This document shows, one piece after another, positions 18,501-25,518 of a stretch of 33,255 nucleotides of DNA. The position numbers and the translations under genes were made by a program. Under the pieces are notes generated by a model. That model was not told where the DNA came from. It saw only the letters and a list, made by a program, of their open reading frames with translations, and searched no databases. How positions within the stretch are numbered: the first letter of the stretch is position 1; every line of letters begins with the position of its first letter. Origin of the DNA: Candidatus Woesearchaeota archaeon (GTDB lineage: Archaea > Nanobdellota > Nanobdellia > Woesearchaeales > JABMPP01); contig JABMPP010000021.1 of NCBI GenBank assembly GCA_013202955.1, forward strand, positions 1 to 33,255, in the 5' to 3' direction.

Positions 18501-19783
18501 ACTGATAGCCATTTGTTTGTCGCACCAACTGCAATTGCTTTCCTTGAACAAGCAGGACAATTGATTGATTCATAATATGGACCAGAGTTTCCTGCTGAAA
18601 CAGTAACAATCATTCCATTATCCACGGCATTGTCTATTGCTTGTGATAATGGATCATCTGGACTTCCACCTTCTGCACCAATACTTATTGTTGCAATATC
18701 ATAATGATCATTATTATTTCCATCCTGATTTGGATCCAATGCTCTTTCTATTGCTTCTATAATTAAGCTTGCATAAGTAACTCCTTCTTCATCTGTTACT
18801 TTATATGCAATTATTTTTGCATCAGGTGCAACTCCTGAATAATATCTATTATATACTGTTCCTGTTGAACTTACATATTCAAACGCAATTGGATTAGCTG
18901 CTACAATTCCCGCAACATGTGTTCCATGTCCATTGTCATCAATTGGATCTTCATCCTCATTAATAAAATCATAACCACCTATGACTTTGCAATCTCCGCC
19001 ACTATTTATTGTAGAACAGTTTCCAAAATCTTCATGGTGATAATCAATTCCAGAATCTATGACAACAACTGTTGTGTTATATCCTAATATCTGATTTCCT
19101 TCAGAATCATTAAGCCACCATACATTTTCAATATCCATATATCTTGTAGAATCATAAAGTTGTATCTTCAACTCATAATCAGAATAAATTCTTTCAACAT
19201 ATTTTGAGTCAGCTAACTCTTTTATTTCTTCTTTTGATAGTTCTGTTGAAAATGAATTAATTGATTTTAAATCTCTTGTTTTTGTTTTTGATATTCTATT
19301 TAATGTTTGTTTTTTTATTGAGTTATATACAAGAGATCTTGTGGTCTTTTCAGCTGTGTATTCTTTTAACTTTACAATAACTGGTATTTTTTCTTCTGAA
19401 GTTGTTAGCAGATTCTTTTCTATTTTTGGATTTATATTTTCTTTTTGATATGGTTCACTTAAATCCAGATTTACCTCTTGTTCAAGATTTGTGAATCTCA
19501 TATATTCTTGTTCTTTGGGAAAAGAGAATGAGTCTATTGAGTTATCTGTTATGGATTGTATCTTTATTATTTGGTTACCATCCTGGATTGATAATTCTGA
19601 ATCTCCAAAAACATCTGGTAATTCATTTAATGTGTGTAAGTTCTGCTTAGATTCTGAGTATTCTATAATTATAGGTTTATTTTCAATTGGGATCATTTTC
19701 TCATTAACAGAACTAAAAGCCATTACAATATCTAACAATAACAAAACAATTAATATTAATAAAAATAATTTTATTTTTTTCAA
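12515..19783 (-). CDS. Giant secreted S8 subtilisin-like protease with Ig-like repeats, CARDB domains and NosD-type beta-helix
   Basis: Signal peptide; I9-like propeptide; catalytic VVVIDSGIDYHHEDF, NGHGTHVAGIVA, GTSMAAPHIAGIAALLL; three repeats ending in NPLA-like motifs; CARDB-like PDLVVSSI/PDLAIEDF; Asn-rich NosD-type repeats. Confidence 0.9.
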   Translation of the reverse strand: MKKIKLFLLILIVLLLLDIVMAFSSVNEKMIPIENKPIIIEYSESKQNLHTLNELPDVFGDSELSIQDGNQIIKIQSITDNSIDSFSFPKEQEYMRFTNLEQEVNLDLSEPYQKENINPKIEKNLLTTSEEKIPVIVKLKEYTAEKTTRSLVYNSIKKQTLNRISKTKTRDLKSINSFSTELSKEEIKELADSKYVERIYSDYELKIQLYDSTRYMDIENVWWLNDSEGNQILGYNTTVVVIDSGIDYHHEDFGNCSTINSGGDCKVIGGYDFINEDEDPIDDNGHGTHVAGIVAANPIAFEYVSSTGTVYNRYYSGVAPDAKIIAYKVTDEEGVTYASLIIEAIERALDPNQDGNNNDHYDIATISIGAEGGSPDDPLSQAIDNAVDNGMIVTVSAGNSGPYYESINCPACSRKAIAVGATNKWLSVSSYSSRGPYNDIFKPEVLAFGGDVPAAGGGICASRINDNIVEFESTGLCVHEDGDHTRSMGTSMAAPHIAGIAALLLQEYPEMDPDEFRSRIMTTADSRGNNPYIQGAGQADGLEAYEAELIVSTPGIAFGYTNISEDYLIKYINITNIVNYTLNLDLDTDPLKNEELESFNVVFVNQTLLTLGPGETKTVRLFIDVTNDNIEGYTYSEIEIDSQNGNHYQIPITAMVTYSIKVNVRGLNGEPLFPNLFYTHDGSYRNVQLFDIETSIFNDSYTFNRPRGTYYFYAIGDRDDRELDYILMKKVNFSDFSAREINLSLQDAIPYTLKAESNDGTPLRIFSFFKHIVTRTYYDPVISGSWNRTYASSVTELLYGFKGNRTIYISENSDWNLETDIIFKVEGVPIAEEYEIDWSGDELLNDYERRKYSEFYDNYKTSSEVYAYGFVLPNRTWPTTVLSYEPDEYTDYTYHVRFPGESPETMYNQMIMVFPLSHNYYPSLLYPIYPFSAPMDRVYHLAGTPVGRGYYHDWEFHNKVNINYISPDDTNIPEINDDFHNTVHQEEIFGETRYYDKFDRLIKDFRTFEINPTHDQEVWIGKAPYKLTTVYSAPYMTYTSSASFERIDLTNTPYFVKGYSGNSYMTKFTEYAYMSLLTGAIQNFSFSKPNLYYTRPIYAPLSEDLVDDSTGGHGRWYTNFLKTPWQNGIFHAELTIPLLTDLYNYTKITSDVIFEQIPQLPTINYFVANEFYNLGDNFDVSFKLSDADGYIASANVYYLNDGSWTSLSHTHSGITYYVTVENIQVDELVLKVEAIDGTGQRQEMIINPLAKVQEQVVIPRIHNFRYNTKYMQGENFSVKVVMDNNDYINSINMYYLVDDSWIEMPNNNLVVNEYIGTIEDINIEEVDFKIEVIDISGQSLEINVDNLAQKRLHEDKIPTINNFEHEEKYNFGDDFELSMNITDDISVEEVNMTYWTGTDWANIPYTSIGTVYTGTISNILVEEVNFKVNVWDNFNQHQEIEINPLAKRTQNINITILTQPAEITAGDEIYVQGIVTDENSEVGYIKLDFYNGDEYLRSYPTNDSGHFEFWHVIPQDYQGTFDLRIVQEPVGVYDFNEIIVPLNIEGLELPDLVVSSITTTPEIYDGEGSLNITYTLNNTGNSDVVNNFFLTQVSLLNETLEYEYHVASYYDFNLSIGEEKEYTYTIPITEDDIYGNNIYLLVSTDSDDDILEWNETNNHKILTVDVVGYPDLAIEDFVWGPQNPILDDEIYFTMVVRNIGDGATNATSFSFTYLDGGMVGGGGGGGPMILEPGNSYNITHTYTASYPGNVTIIFSVGSTPEDSDMSNNEVNASFYVTELNCTIPTDGMSITENTTFCLGTYDLPNGVEIAADDIVLDCNDSVLNGSNSNSGIYSDNENITIINCIITNYNHGIDLTYATNNFVNNNYLESNYVGIYLLHAENNVIFNDKVTETDNIGIYLGLSENNEILENNVSNSVIGIYLSSSSNNNHVSSNYISLSSDIAVNIYQSNNNIINLNDVYSNDKGIFITSSFNNTASSNNVEFSGVEAIRVSYSGNTTVIQNNVSNNFIGIRLYISNNNSIIKNQIFENTHFGIVNDHSDNNEIISNTIYANEENGVYLLYSNNNLISFNNIYTNQNGIMASVSFFDTIEYNNIYDNVAYNTILYLGQTENFTSENNYWGTTNETEIKAKIYDYYDDNTMGIVDYCPFLDAAYPGGESMLCNVPPVLNLINDITTNETNTITIIANATDENNNILIYSINDFRFSQDNNVFTWTPTNEDVGVYDVIITVSDSYSNDSEEFTITINSINDLSVGNLYVVNSSPNAGENVQIRFFIYNNGQNSQDVSYMIDTDSADQNLEYTTSNVGPGSFRITWVSWAYTAAGSYNPTIIIDNNHELNEFDETNNELEFDINPVNANQIVLPPVIVEPIDEDEITIIKKLNPVNAKIIKLDPIKSASIINTKKDVNIIKKSTNNKINFGRIIR

Positions 19784-19872
19784 TTTAAGCCGTTTCCCAC
19801 CTCTACAAAACCAAAAATTAAATTTGTTTTAAAAAGCTTTTCGTTTTTATTACGGTTTGGTAAAGAAATTGT

Positions 19873-20424
19873 TCAAAAAATAAGTTTTATGGAAATCATT
19901 AAAATAATAAATCCTAAAATAAACCCAATTGTTACCCCAATAAGAAATTCTAGTGAGAAAAAACTTGTTTCTTTTTGCACTATTTTTTTTTCAATTTTTG
20001 ATTCTATCTCTTGAATCTTTTTTTCTCTTGCTTCTATGGATTTTTCCTTGTGTAGAACTTGCTGCATTGTTTTAGCTAGTTTCTTAAGACCAACCATCTG
20101 CTTTATTGGTTTATGCTCTTTTTTAGCCACTCCATGATATTTAGAATGCTCTTTGTCCTCTACGTATTTAATTCTCCTTTCAATCTTCCTTATAATTTTA
20201 GTTTTATTTTTTAATCTTTGAATATTATCTGCTAGCTCCTTGTCTTTTAGAACATGCCTTATCCAGTTGGCAAAATCATTTCTATCATTATTTACATGAT
20301 GCTCAAATGTGTTATTATTAATTTTTTTCAGAGAATCAACAAGTGAATATATATTTTTTATAACTGTTCCATCATTTGCTACAAAATGCTTCTCCGGTCT
20401 TACATCAGCTAATAGAATATTCAT
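19873..20424 (-). CDS. DUF5752-like protein with coiled coil and C-terminal TM anchor
   Basis: RPEKHFVANDGTVIKNIYSLVDSL...FEHHVNNDRNDFANWIRHVLKD resembles DUF5752; C-terminal TM. Confidence 0.65.
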   Translation of the reverse strand: MNILLADVRPEKHFVANDGTVIKNIYSLVDSLKKINNNTFEHHVNNDRNDFANWIRHVLKDKELADNIQRLKNKTKIIRKIERRIKYVEDKEHSKYHGVAKKEHKPIKQMVGLKKLAKTMQQVLHKEKSIEAREKKIQEIESKIEKKIVQKETSFFSLEFLIGVTIGFILGFIILMISIKLIF

Positions 20425-20473
20425 TCACCCCTTTATACCTAGTTGTAATACTTCTAATATATTAATCTTTTTA

Positions 20474-21961
20474 TTAGAGTCTTGTTAAGTTCAAAAGTCT
20501 GCTTTGATTTTTGATTCCTCTTCGTCTTGCAAATTCTTCAAGATGAGAAGTTCCTCCTGGAAATTGATTATTTATCAATGCTTTGTAATCATCCCAAAGA
20601 GCTCTTGGAATACCAACTTCTAAAGGAATCTCAACCTTGTATTTTGTTCTTTTTCTTAATTTATCATCATAGATTTCTTTTGGCATAAATAGTTCAAAAA
20701 AAGGATGAACTTGATTATTATTTTCATGTGTTCTAAAAGGAGTGACTTCTCTGTTTATGTCCTCTCTTCTAATAATTAGTGGTGGAAAATTCTTATTAAA
20801 CAACACCCTTATATATTCTTCTCCTTTTTTGTAGTTTACTGCAATTGTCTCATTTTCTGAGTCTCTTTTTTCTATACAAAAACCATCTTGTTCAAATCCC
20901 TCAACATTACTTAAGTAATCATGGATTTTTGCAGCCAACACTCTAACAGACTGAGGTACATTTGAATCTCCAGAAAAGATGAATTTATCAACCAAAACCT
21001 CAAGATCTGCTTCTCCTTCAAATATCTTGTCAGCAATAACCATATCAAAAATAGTTGGGATTTTTGTTATTTTTTTCCCTATTTCATAAAAACTAGTCCC
21101 ATTAAAAAGCCAGTCAAAAAGAATATCATCTCTTAATCTTGTGAGATCTGGTTGCTCTCCTTTTGCAATATGATCATCCATTCTTAAAGAATATTTAGCT
21201 AAAACCTCTAATTGGGATTCATTTGTATGAATTGGGGTAAATATTTTGTGCTCTGGACGTTTTTCTAGAAGATTTTTAAGATTTCTAATCATTCTTGGAT
21301 TTCTGTCGGCATATAATAATAAAGCCTGGACATCAGTTGATAATAACTGTGGTGTTTTTAAGTATCCTTGTTTTTCACGGGAAAAAAAATAATCTTCTGA
21401 ACCAGAATAAATATCATTAAAAGGATGCTGGTTTGAAACAAAAGGATCTTGGACAGAAACCAATCTTAACCCCTTTCCTTTTTTTCTGCCATCATCTTTG
21501 GTTCTTTCGCGCGCGCTTAGAACAACAGAACCAGAGTGTGGCTCTTGATAAGTTCTTTGTTTATCATCTATATCAAATATCTGCTCTCCTGATTTATAAT
21601 AAAGATTTTTTGCGCCTGTTTTTCCTTTCATTCTTTCAAGAATAGCAAATAATAACTCTTTATCACTCAAATCTTCTAATTTTTTATATCTTAATTGTAG
21701 AGAATCATCATCTTTCTTCTCTCCTGTAAAAATCCCATACTTTTTATCCAGTTCAATCAAAGGAATATAGCTTTTTTCTTCTAATTGTGCTTGAATAGAA
21801 TCATAAAACTGATGTCTTAATTCTTTTGGGGAGGTAATAAAAACATCTGCCATAAAAGCAGCCTCAGCAGCAATCATAGGAATATTATGAGGATTATCTC
21901 TGATTGCAACAACATACCTTTTCCCATTAAACTGCGGATAATCAAGTTTTAAGTCTAACAT
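20474..21961 (-). CDS. Uncharacterised protein A of the divergent five-gene cluster
   Basis: 495-aa ORF, no recognised domain, 12-nt gap to the upstream nuclease-like gene. Confidence 0.7.
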   Translation of the reverse strand: MLDLKLDYPQFNGKRYVVAIRDNPHNIPMIAAEAAFMADVFITSPKELRHQFYDSIQAQLEEKSYIPLIELDKKYGIFTGEKKDDDSLQLRYKKLEDLSDKELLFAILERMKGKTGAKNLYYKSGEQIFDIDDKQRTYQEPHSGSVVLSARERTKDDGRKKGKGLRLVSVQDPFVSNQHPFNDIYSGSEDYFFSREKQGYLKTPQLLSTDVQALLLYADRNPRMIRNLKNLLEKRPEHKIFTPIHTNESQLEVLAKYSLRMDDHIAKGEQPDLTRLRDDILFDWLFNGTSFYEIGKKITKIPTIFDMVIADKIFEGEADLEVLVDKFIFSGDSNVPQSVRVLAAKIHDYLSNVEGFEQDGFCIEKRDSENETIAVNYKKGEEYIRVLFNKNFPPLIIRREDINREVTPFRTHENNNQVHPFFELFMPKEIYDDKLRKRTKYKVEIPLEVGIPRALWDDYKALINNQFPGGTSHLEEFARRRGIKNQSRLLNLTRL

Positions 21962-21973
21962 TTTATTTAGTAA

Positions 21974-23203
21974 TCAACCACCAAATTTAAAACTTGTCTG
22001 TCTTGCTCTCATTTCTATTCCATCATTATAAACCTTGTCCCATTCTCCCCCTTTCTTTAAATAATCATAAAGAATCTTGGTTCTGCTGTTTGGATCAAAA
22101 TAATTTCTCAAATATTTGGAATCCTCTTCACTCATTTTATATATTCTGTCCTCAAATTTATCCATTGCTTTTATGAAAAGTTGTGGATTTTCATACATCT
22201 CTCTCATCTCAAGATATGCCTTCATTATCCTTCTATTTAGAAAATTTTTGAAATTATCATTCCTTTTCAAATATGTCATATGATAAATCGGCTTTGATCT
22301 GTGTCCTTCTTTTGCGTTTCGTGCTCTGCCTACTGATATAATAACTCCATCTTTAATTTTATCATCAGGATGAAGCTTATCATACTTTTGAAGAAACGCA
22401 TAAAAATATGTTGAAAACTGCAACTTATTATTTATTTTTTCATACTCAACCTGTGCCCCTCTTTTCCAGTCCATAATAACTAAAGTGTCTCCAACTCTTA
22501 AAACAGCATCAATTGTTCCTCTTATTACAATCTTATCATGGTCAATCAAATTTCTGTTATAAGAAAACAATTTATCTTTATATGGAATATTCTTTTCAAG
22601 CTCATGAAGAAAATCTAATTGATTTAATGCAAGAGCATATTCAACAGCAACCTCTGTAAATTCTGATGGTTGATGTGGTTCAATCCCTTGTTTTACAAAA
22701 GCTTGGATATTTTCTGAATTCAACTCTTCTATTGTGTGTCTGGTAGTTCCAACTCTGAGCAACCGAGAAAGCTTTATCTCAATCCCTGTTTCTGCTGTTA
22801 ATTTGTCATCATTAACTATTGAAGATCCCAATCCAGCAGGACCATAACTCTGAAATCCTGATCCTCTTAATTGATAAGGAGTAGATTCAACAAGATCTGG
22901 TGAAAATCTAAATGAGAATGGGTTTAGTTTTCCTCTTGCTTCAATGAACTTTTTCCATGACTTTCTTTTGTTTTCTGAATCAAAAAGATTTATAGCTGAC
23001 TGATTTAACGCAAGTATATCACCAAAAACAGATCTTATAACAGCTCCATTATCATATTGATCAAGCCCAAATTCAGCTAATGCTTGTGGATCATCATGAA
23101 ACTCGTTATCTATTATGTCAGCTAAACAGCCTGACACATATTGAGATAATTCACAATCCAAAAAATCATGTCTATGACATGTTCTAAATGTTACTTTACT
23201 CAT
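21974..23203 (-). CDS. PD-(D/E)XK superfamily (RecB/Cas4-like) nuclease, protein B
   Basis: VGTTRHTIEEL (motif I-like His) and VIRGTIDAVLRVGDTLVIMDWKRGAQVEYEKINNKLQFSTYFYAF (D...DxK...Q). Confidence 0.75.
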   Translation of the reverse strand: MSKVTFRTCHRHDFLDCELSQYVSGCLADIIDNEFHDDPQALAEFGLDQYDNGAVIRSVFGDILALNQSAINLFDSENKRKSWKKFIEARGKLNPFSFRFSPDLVESTPYQLRGSGFQSYGPAGLGSSIVNDDKLTAETGIEIKLSRLLRVGTTRHTIEELNSENIQAFVKQGIEPHQPSEFTEVAVEYALALNQLDFLHELEKNIPYKDKLFSYNRNLIDHDKIVIRGTIDAVLRVGDTLVIMDWKRGAQVEYEKINNKLQFSTYFYAFLQKYDKLHPDDKIKDGVIISVGRARNAKEGHRSKPIYHMTYLKRNDNFKNFLNRRIMKAYLEMREMYENPQLFIKAMDKFEDRIYKMSEEDSKYLRNYFDPNSRTKILYDYLKKGGEWDKVYNDGIEMRARQTSFKFGG

Positions 23204-24371
23204 CTTCTACCTCTGGTTTTTGCATAAAATCTATTCTTTTTTCATCTGGAAAAAGAGTTTTTAATGATACTCCCTCTTTTTCAGTACCATGCATTATGTT
23301 TCCCTTTATTATTGACTCAACAGCACCATCCTGAATTGAATTCATTGGATACATTGAGTTTCTGAATAAAGTCCAGTCAGCTATTTTTTTGTTCAACCCT
23401 CTGCAAGCTATCTCTATTATATTCATTGTTCTATCATTTTTTCCTGATATAACTCTTATTTCATCAGTATCTAATCTTTCTATTATCTGCTTATACATTG
23501 ATGCTGCCATCAATCTTAGATAATGAGTGTTTTGATGTATTTCCTTTTTCCATATATCAAAAGATATTTTCCCATTATAATCATTTCCTGGATCCTTTAT
23601 TGCGACTTTTGGATCAAAAAAGCCCCTTCTGAATTTGTATAATTCCCTTCTAAATTCAGAAGATAAATCTGTTGAATGATCTCCCATTCGTACTAAATTA
23701 AAATCATTCAAGAGAGAATTTGTTTTGTCAGCTATATTTACTGTAGTATTTCCATAAGGAATATCTTCTGATAATAGATTTATAAACAATGGGTTCTTTT
23801 CTTCTTCAACCACAACACGGCCCATAACAGGAATTGGAAGAACAAAAATATACAAATTTTCTCTTTTTTTTGACTCATCTGTTGTTGGATGAGAATCCAC
23901 ATTTAATTCTACATTAACAAAATATCTTCCCAAAGTATTATAATCAGCAAAAACACTTGAGCCAACAACAGGAGATTGCTTTATTAGTGCTCTAAAATCA
24001 ACTTCGTCAACATCATCAATATGATAATCACCTTTAACATTAAAATCTCCAGAAATTGGTGTTACAAAATAAACATTGTATTTATTTACTTCATCCATTA
24101 AAGCATCCAAATAAAGGTGAGATTGATTTAAATATATTTTATATTGACGAAAAGGAGCTAGTAATCTGTTGATTGATTCATTGTCATCATAAACTTCTTC
24201 ACAGATTCTGTTATATAAATTGTTCATTACTTTATTATCAATAGTAGATTCGGGATTCCAAACATCAATGGCATGAGTATATTTAAGCATTGCATTCCAT
24301 GTTGGTTTTGTAAGGTGTCTTCCTGGGAACATAGAGGGGAAAAAGGACAAACTATTTAAATAGCTTTCCAT
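23196..24371 (-). CDS. Uncharacterised protein C of the divergent cluster; start may be the internal ATG at 24332
   Basis: 391-aa ORF overlapping protein B by 8 nt; no recognised domain. Confidence 0.7.
   Translation of the reverse strand: MESYLNSLSFFPSMFPGRHLTKPTWNAMLKYTHAIDVWNPESTIDNKVMNNLYNRICEEVYDDNESINRLLAPFRQYKIYLNQSHLYLDALMDEVNKYNVYFVTPISGDFNVKGDYHIDDVDEVDFRALIKQSPVVGSSVFADYNTLGRYFVNVELNVDSHPTTDESKKRENLYIFVLPIPVMGRVVVEEEKNPLFINLLSEDIPYGNTTVNIADKTNSLLNDFNLVRMGDHSTDLSSEFRRELYKFRRGFFDPKVAIKDPGNDYNGKISFDIWKKEIHQNTHYLRLMAASMYKQIIERLDTDEIRVISGKNDRTMNIIEIACRGLNKKIADWTLFRNSMYPMNSIQDGAVESIIKGNIMHGTEKEGVSLKTLFPDEKRIDFMQKPEVEDE
24352..24363. promoter_or_regulatory. Palindromic TATA-like element CTATTTAAATAG, candidate bidirectional promoter
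   Basis: Perfect 12-bp palindrome; centre 27.5 nt from the + ATG (24385) and 25.5 nt from an internal - ATG (24332). Confidence 0.55.
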
Positions 24372-24384
24372 TTTTTGTTATTGA

Positions 24385-25518
24385 ATGATAGTTACAAAAA
24401 TACATTCCGTTATGAAAGAGAAAGAAAATAACATGAGAGTGTATTTCAGAGGAGATGATGGGATACAATATGGCCCATTAATAGTGAGGTCTTTTCTAAT
24501 GTATACAATTAGGCCAATGCCTGTTAGTGTTGCTGATTTTGAGGTTGGAAGATTATACAGGCAATTTGGGCTTCCAGAACAAGCAGAACTATCATTTGAA
24601 GAATTTATCAGAACTGGTCCTGACAATCATCTTAAGGTAAAAGCATATCAATATCTTGAAGATTTAACCCCAAACACTGTTGTTGAAACCACTGAGGAAG
24701 ATCCATACAGAATTGAGGTAAAAAACAGCATAGGCGGCTCATGTGATGGGGATTCAGTATCTATTCATGTTTTTGGACCTTCTCAATTACCTGGAGATCT
24801 ACGAATTTTATATTCAAAAGGATTCAGAAGAGTAACTCCTTCAGAATATCATAAATTAATGTATACAAATCAAGTTGATATTGATGAAAAGCTTGTTGAA
24901 GCATTACATCTTCAAAAACAGGCTCATGTTTTATTAAGAAACACAAATAATGATTTTATAAGATATCTGCTTGAGATAAGGCAGAACCATAAAAGTGAAG
25001 CAATTGATGCATTTTTTGACTGGAATGATCAAGGATATGAAATCTGGAAAAAAGAGGTAACTAAAAACAAAAGATACACAACTGCTGTTTGTGGTGTTAT
25101 TGAAGAATTGGTTGATAAAGAGCTTGATAGAATAAATTATATTAAAACAACAATAGGAAACGATGAGATATTTGAATCAATAGAACCAGTATTGATTGAG
25201 ATTTTATCTGCTTTTGATAAACAATTTTTTTCTGGAATGGATTATGTTGAAGCTTACAAAACACATGACAGGAGATTAAAGAGTGCATTGAATCATTACC
25301 CTAAAAAATATCAAGAAATGAAAAAAAGAATAATGAGTGTTGCTGCTGTTTCTTCATCTGTTTTCTCGGATTTAAGACAGGCAAAGCAAAACCAGGAATC
25401 AATTGAGGATATTGTTGATGAATTTGGAGGTCATACTGAGTTAAATTTCAAGGATTCAAATCTTTGGATTTATTTACCTAATCAAAATGGAGTCAAATTT
25501 AGAAAACCTAACTTGTAA
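24385..25518 (+). CDS. Uncharacterised protein D of the divergent cluster
   Basis: 377-aa ORF; no recognised domain; in-frame ATGs also at 24412 and 24433. Confidence 0.7.
   Translation: MIVTKIHSVMKEKENNMRVYFRGDDGIQYGPLIVRSFLMYTIRPMPVSVADFEVGRLYRQFGLPEQAELSFEEFIRTGPDNHLKVKAYQYLEDLTPNTVVETTEEDPYRIEVKNSIGGSCDGDSVSIHVFGPSQLPGDLRILYSKGFRRVTPSEYHKLMYTNQVDIDEKLVEALHLQKQAHVLLRNTNNDFIRYLLEIRQNHKSEAIDAFFDWNDQGYEIWKKEVTKNKRYTTAVCGVIEELVDKELDRINYIKTTIGNDEIFESIEPVLIEILSAFDKQFFSGMDYVEAYKTHDRRLKSALNHYPKKYQEMKKRIMSVAAVSSSVFSDLRQAKQNQESIEDIVDEFGGHTELNFKDSNLWIYLPNQNGVKFRKPNL

Noticed and set aside
21974-23203. Protein B as a true CRISPR-associated Cas4
   Set aside because: No CRISPR array or other cas genes in the window, and the Cas4 C-terminal three-Cys Fe-S motif is not seen; only the general PD-(D/E)XK call is kept.
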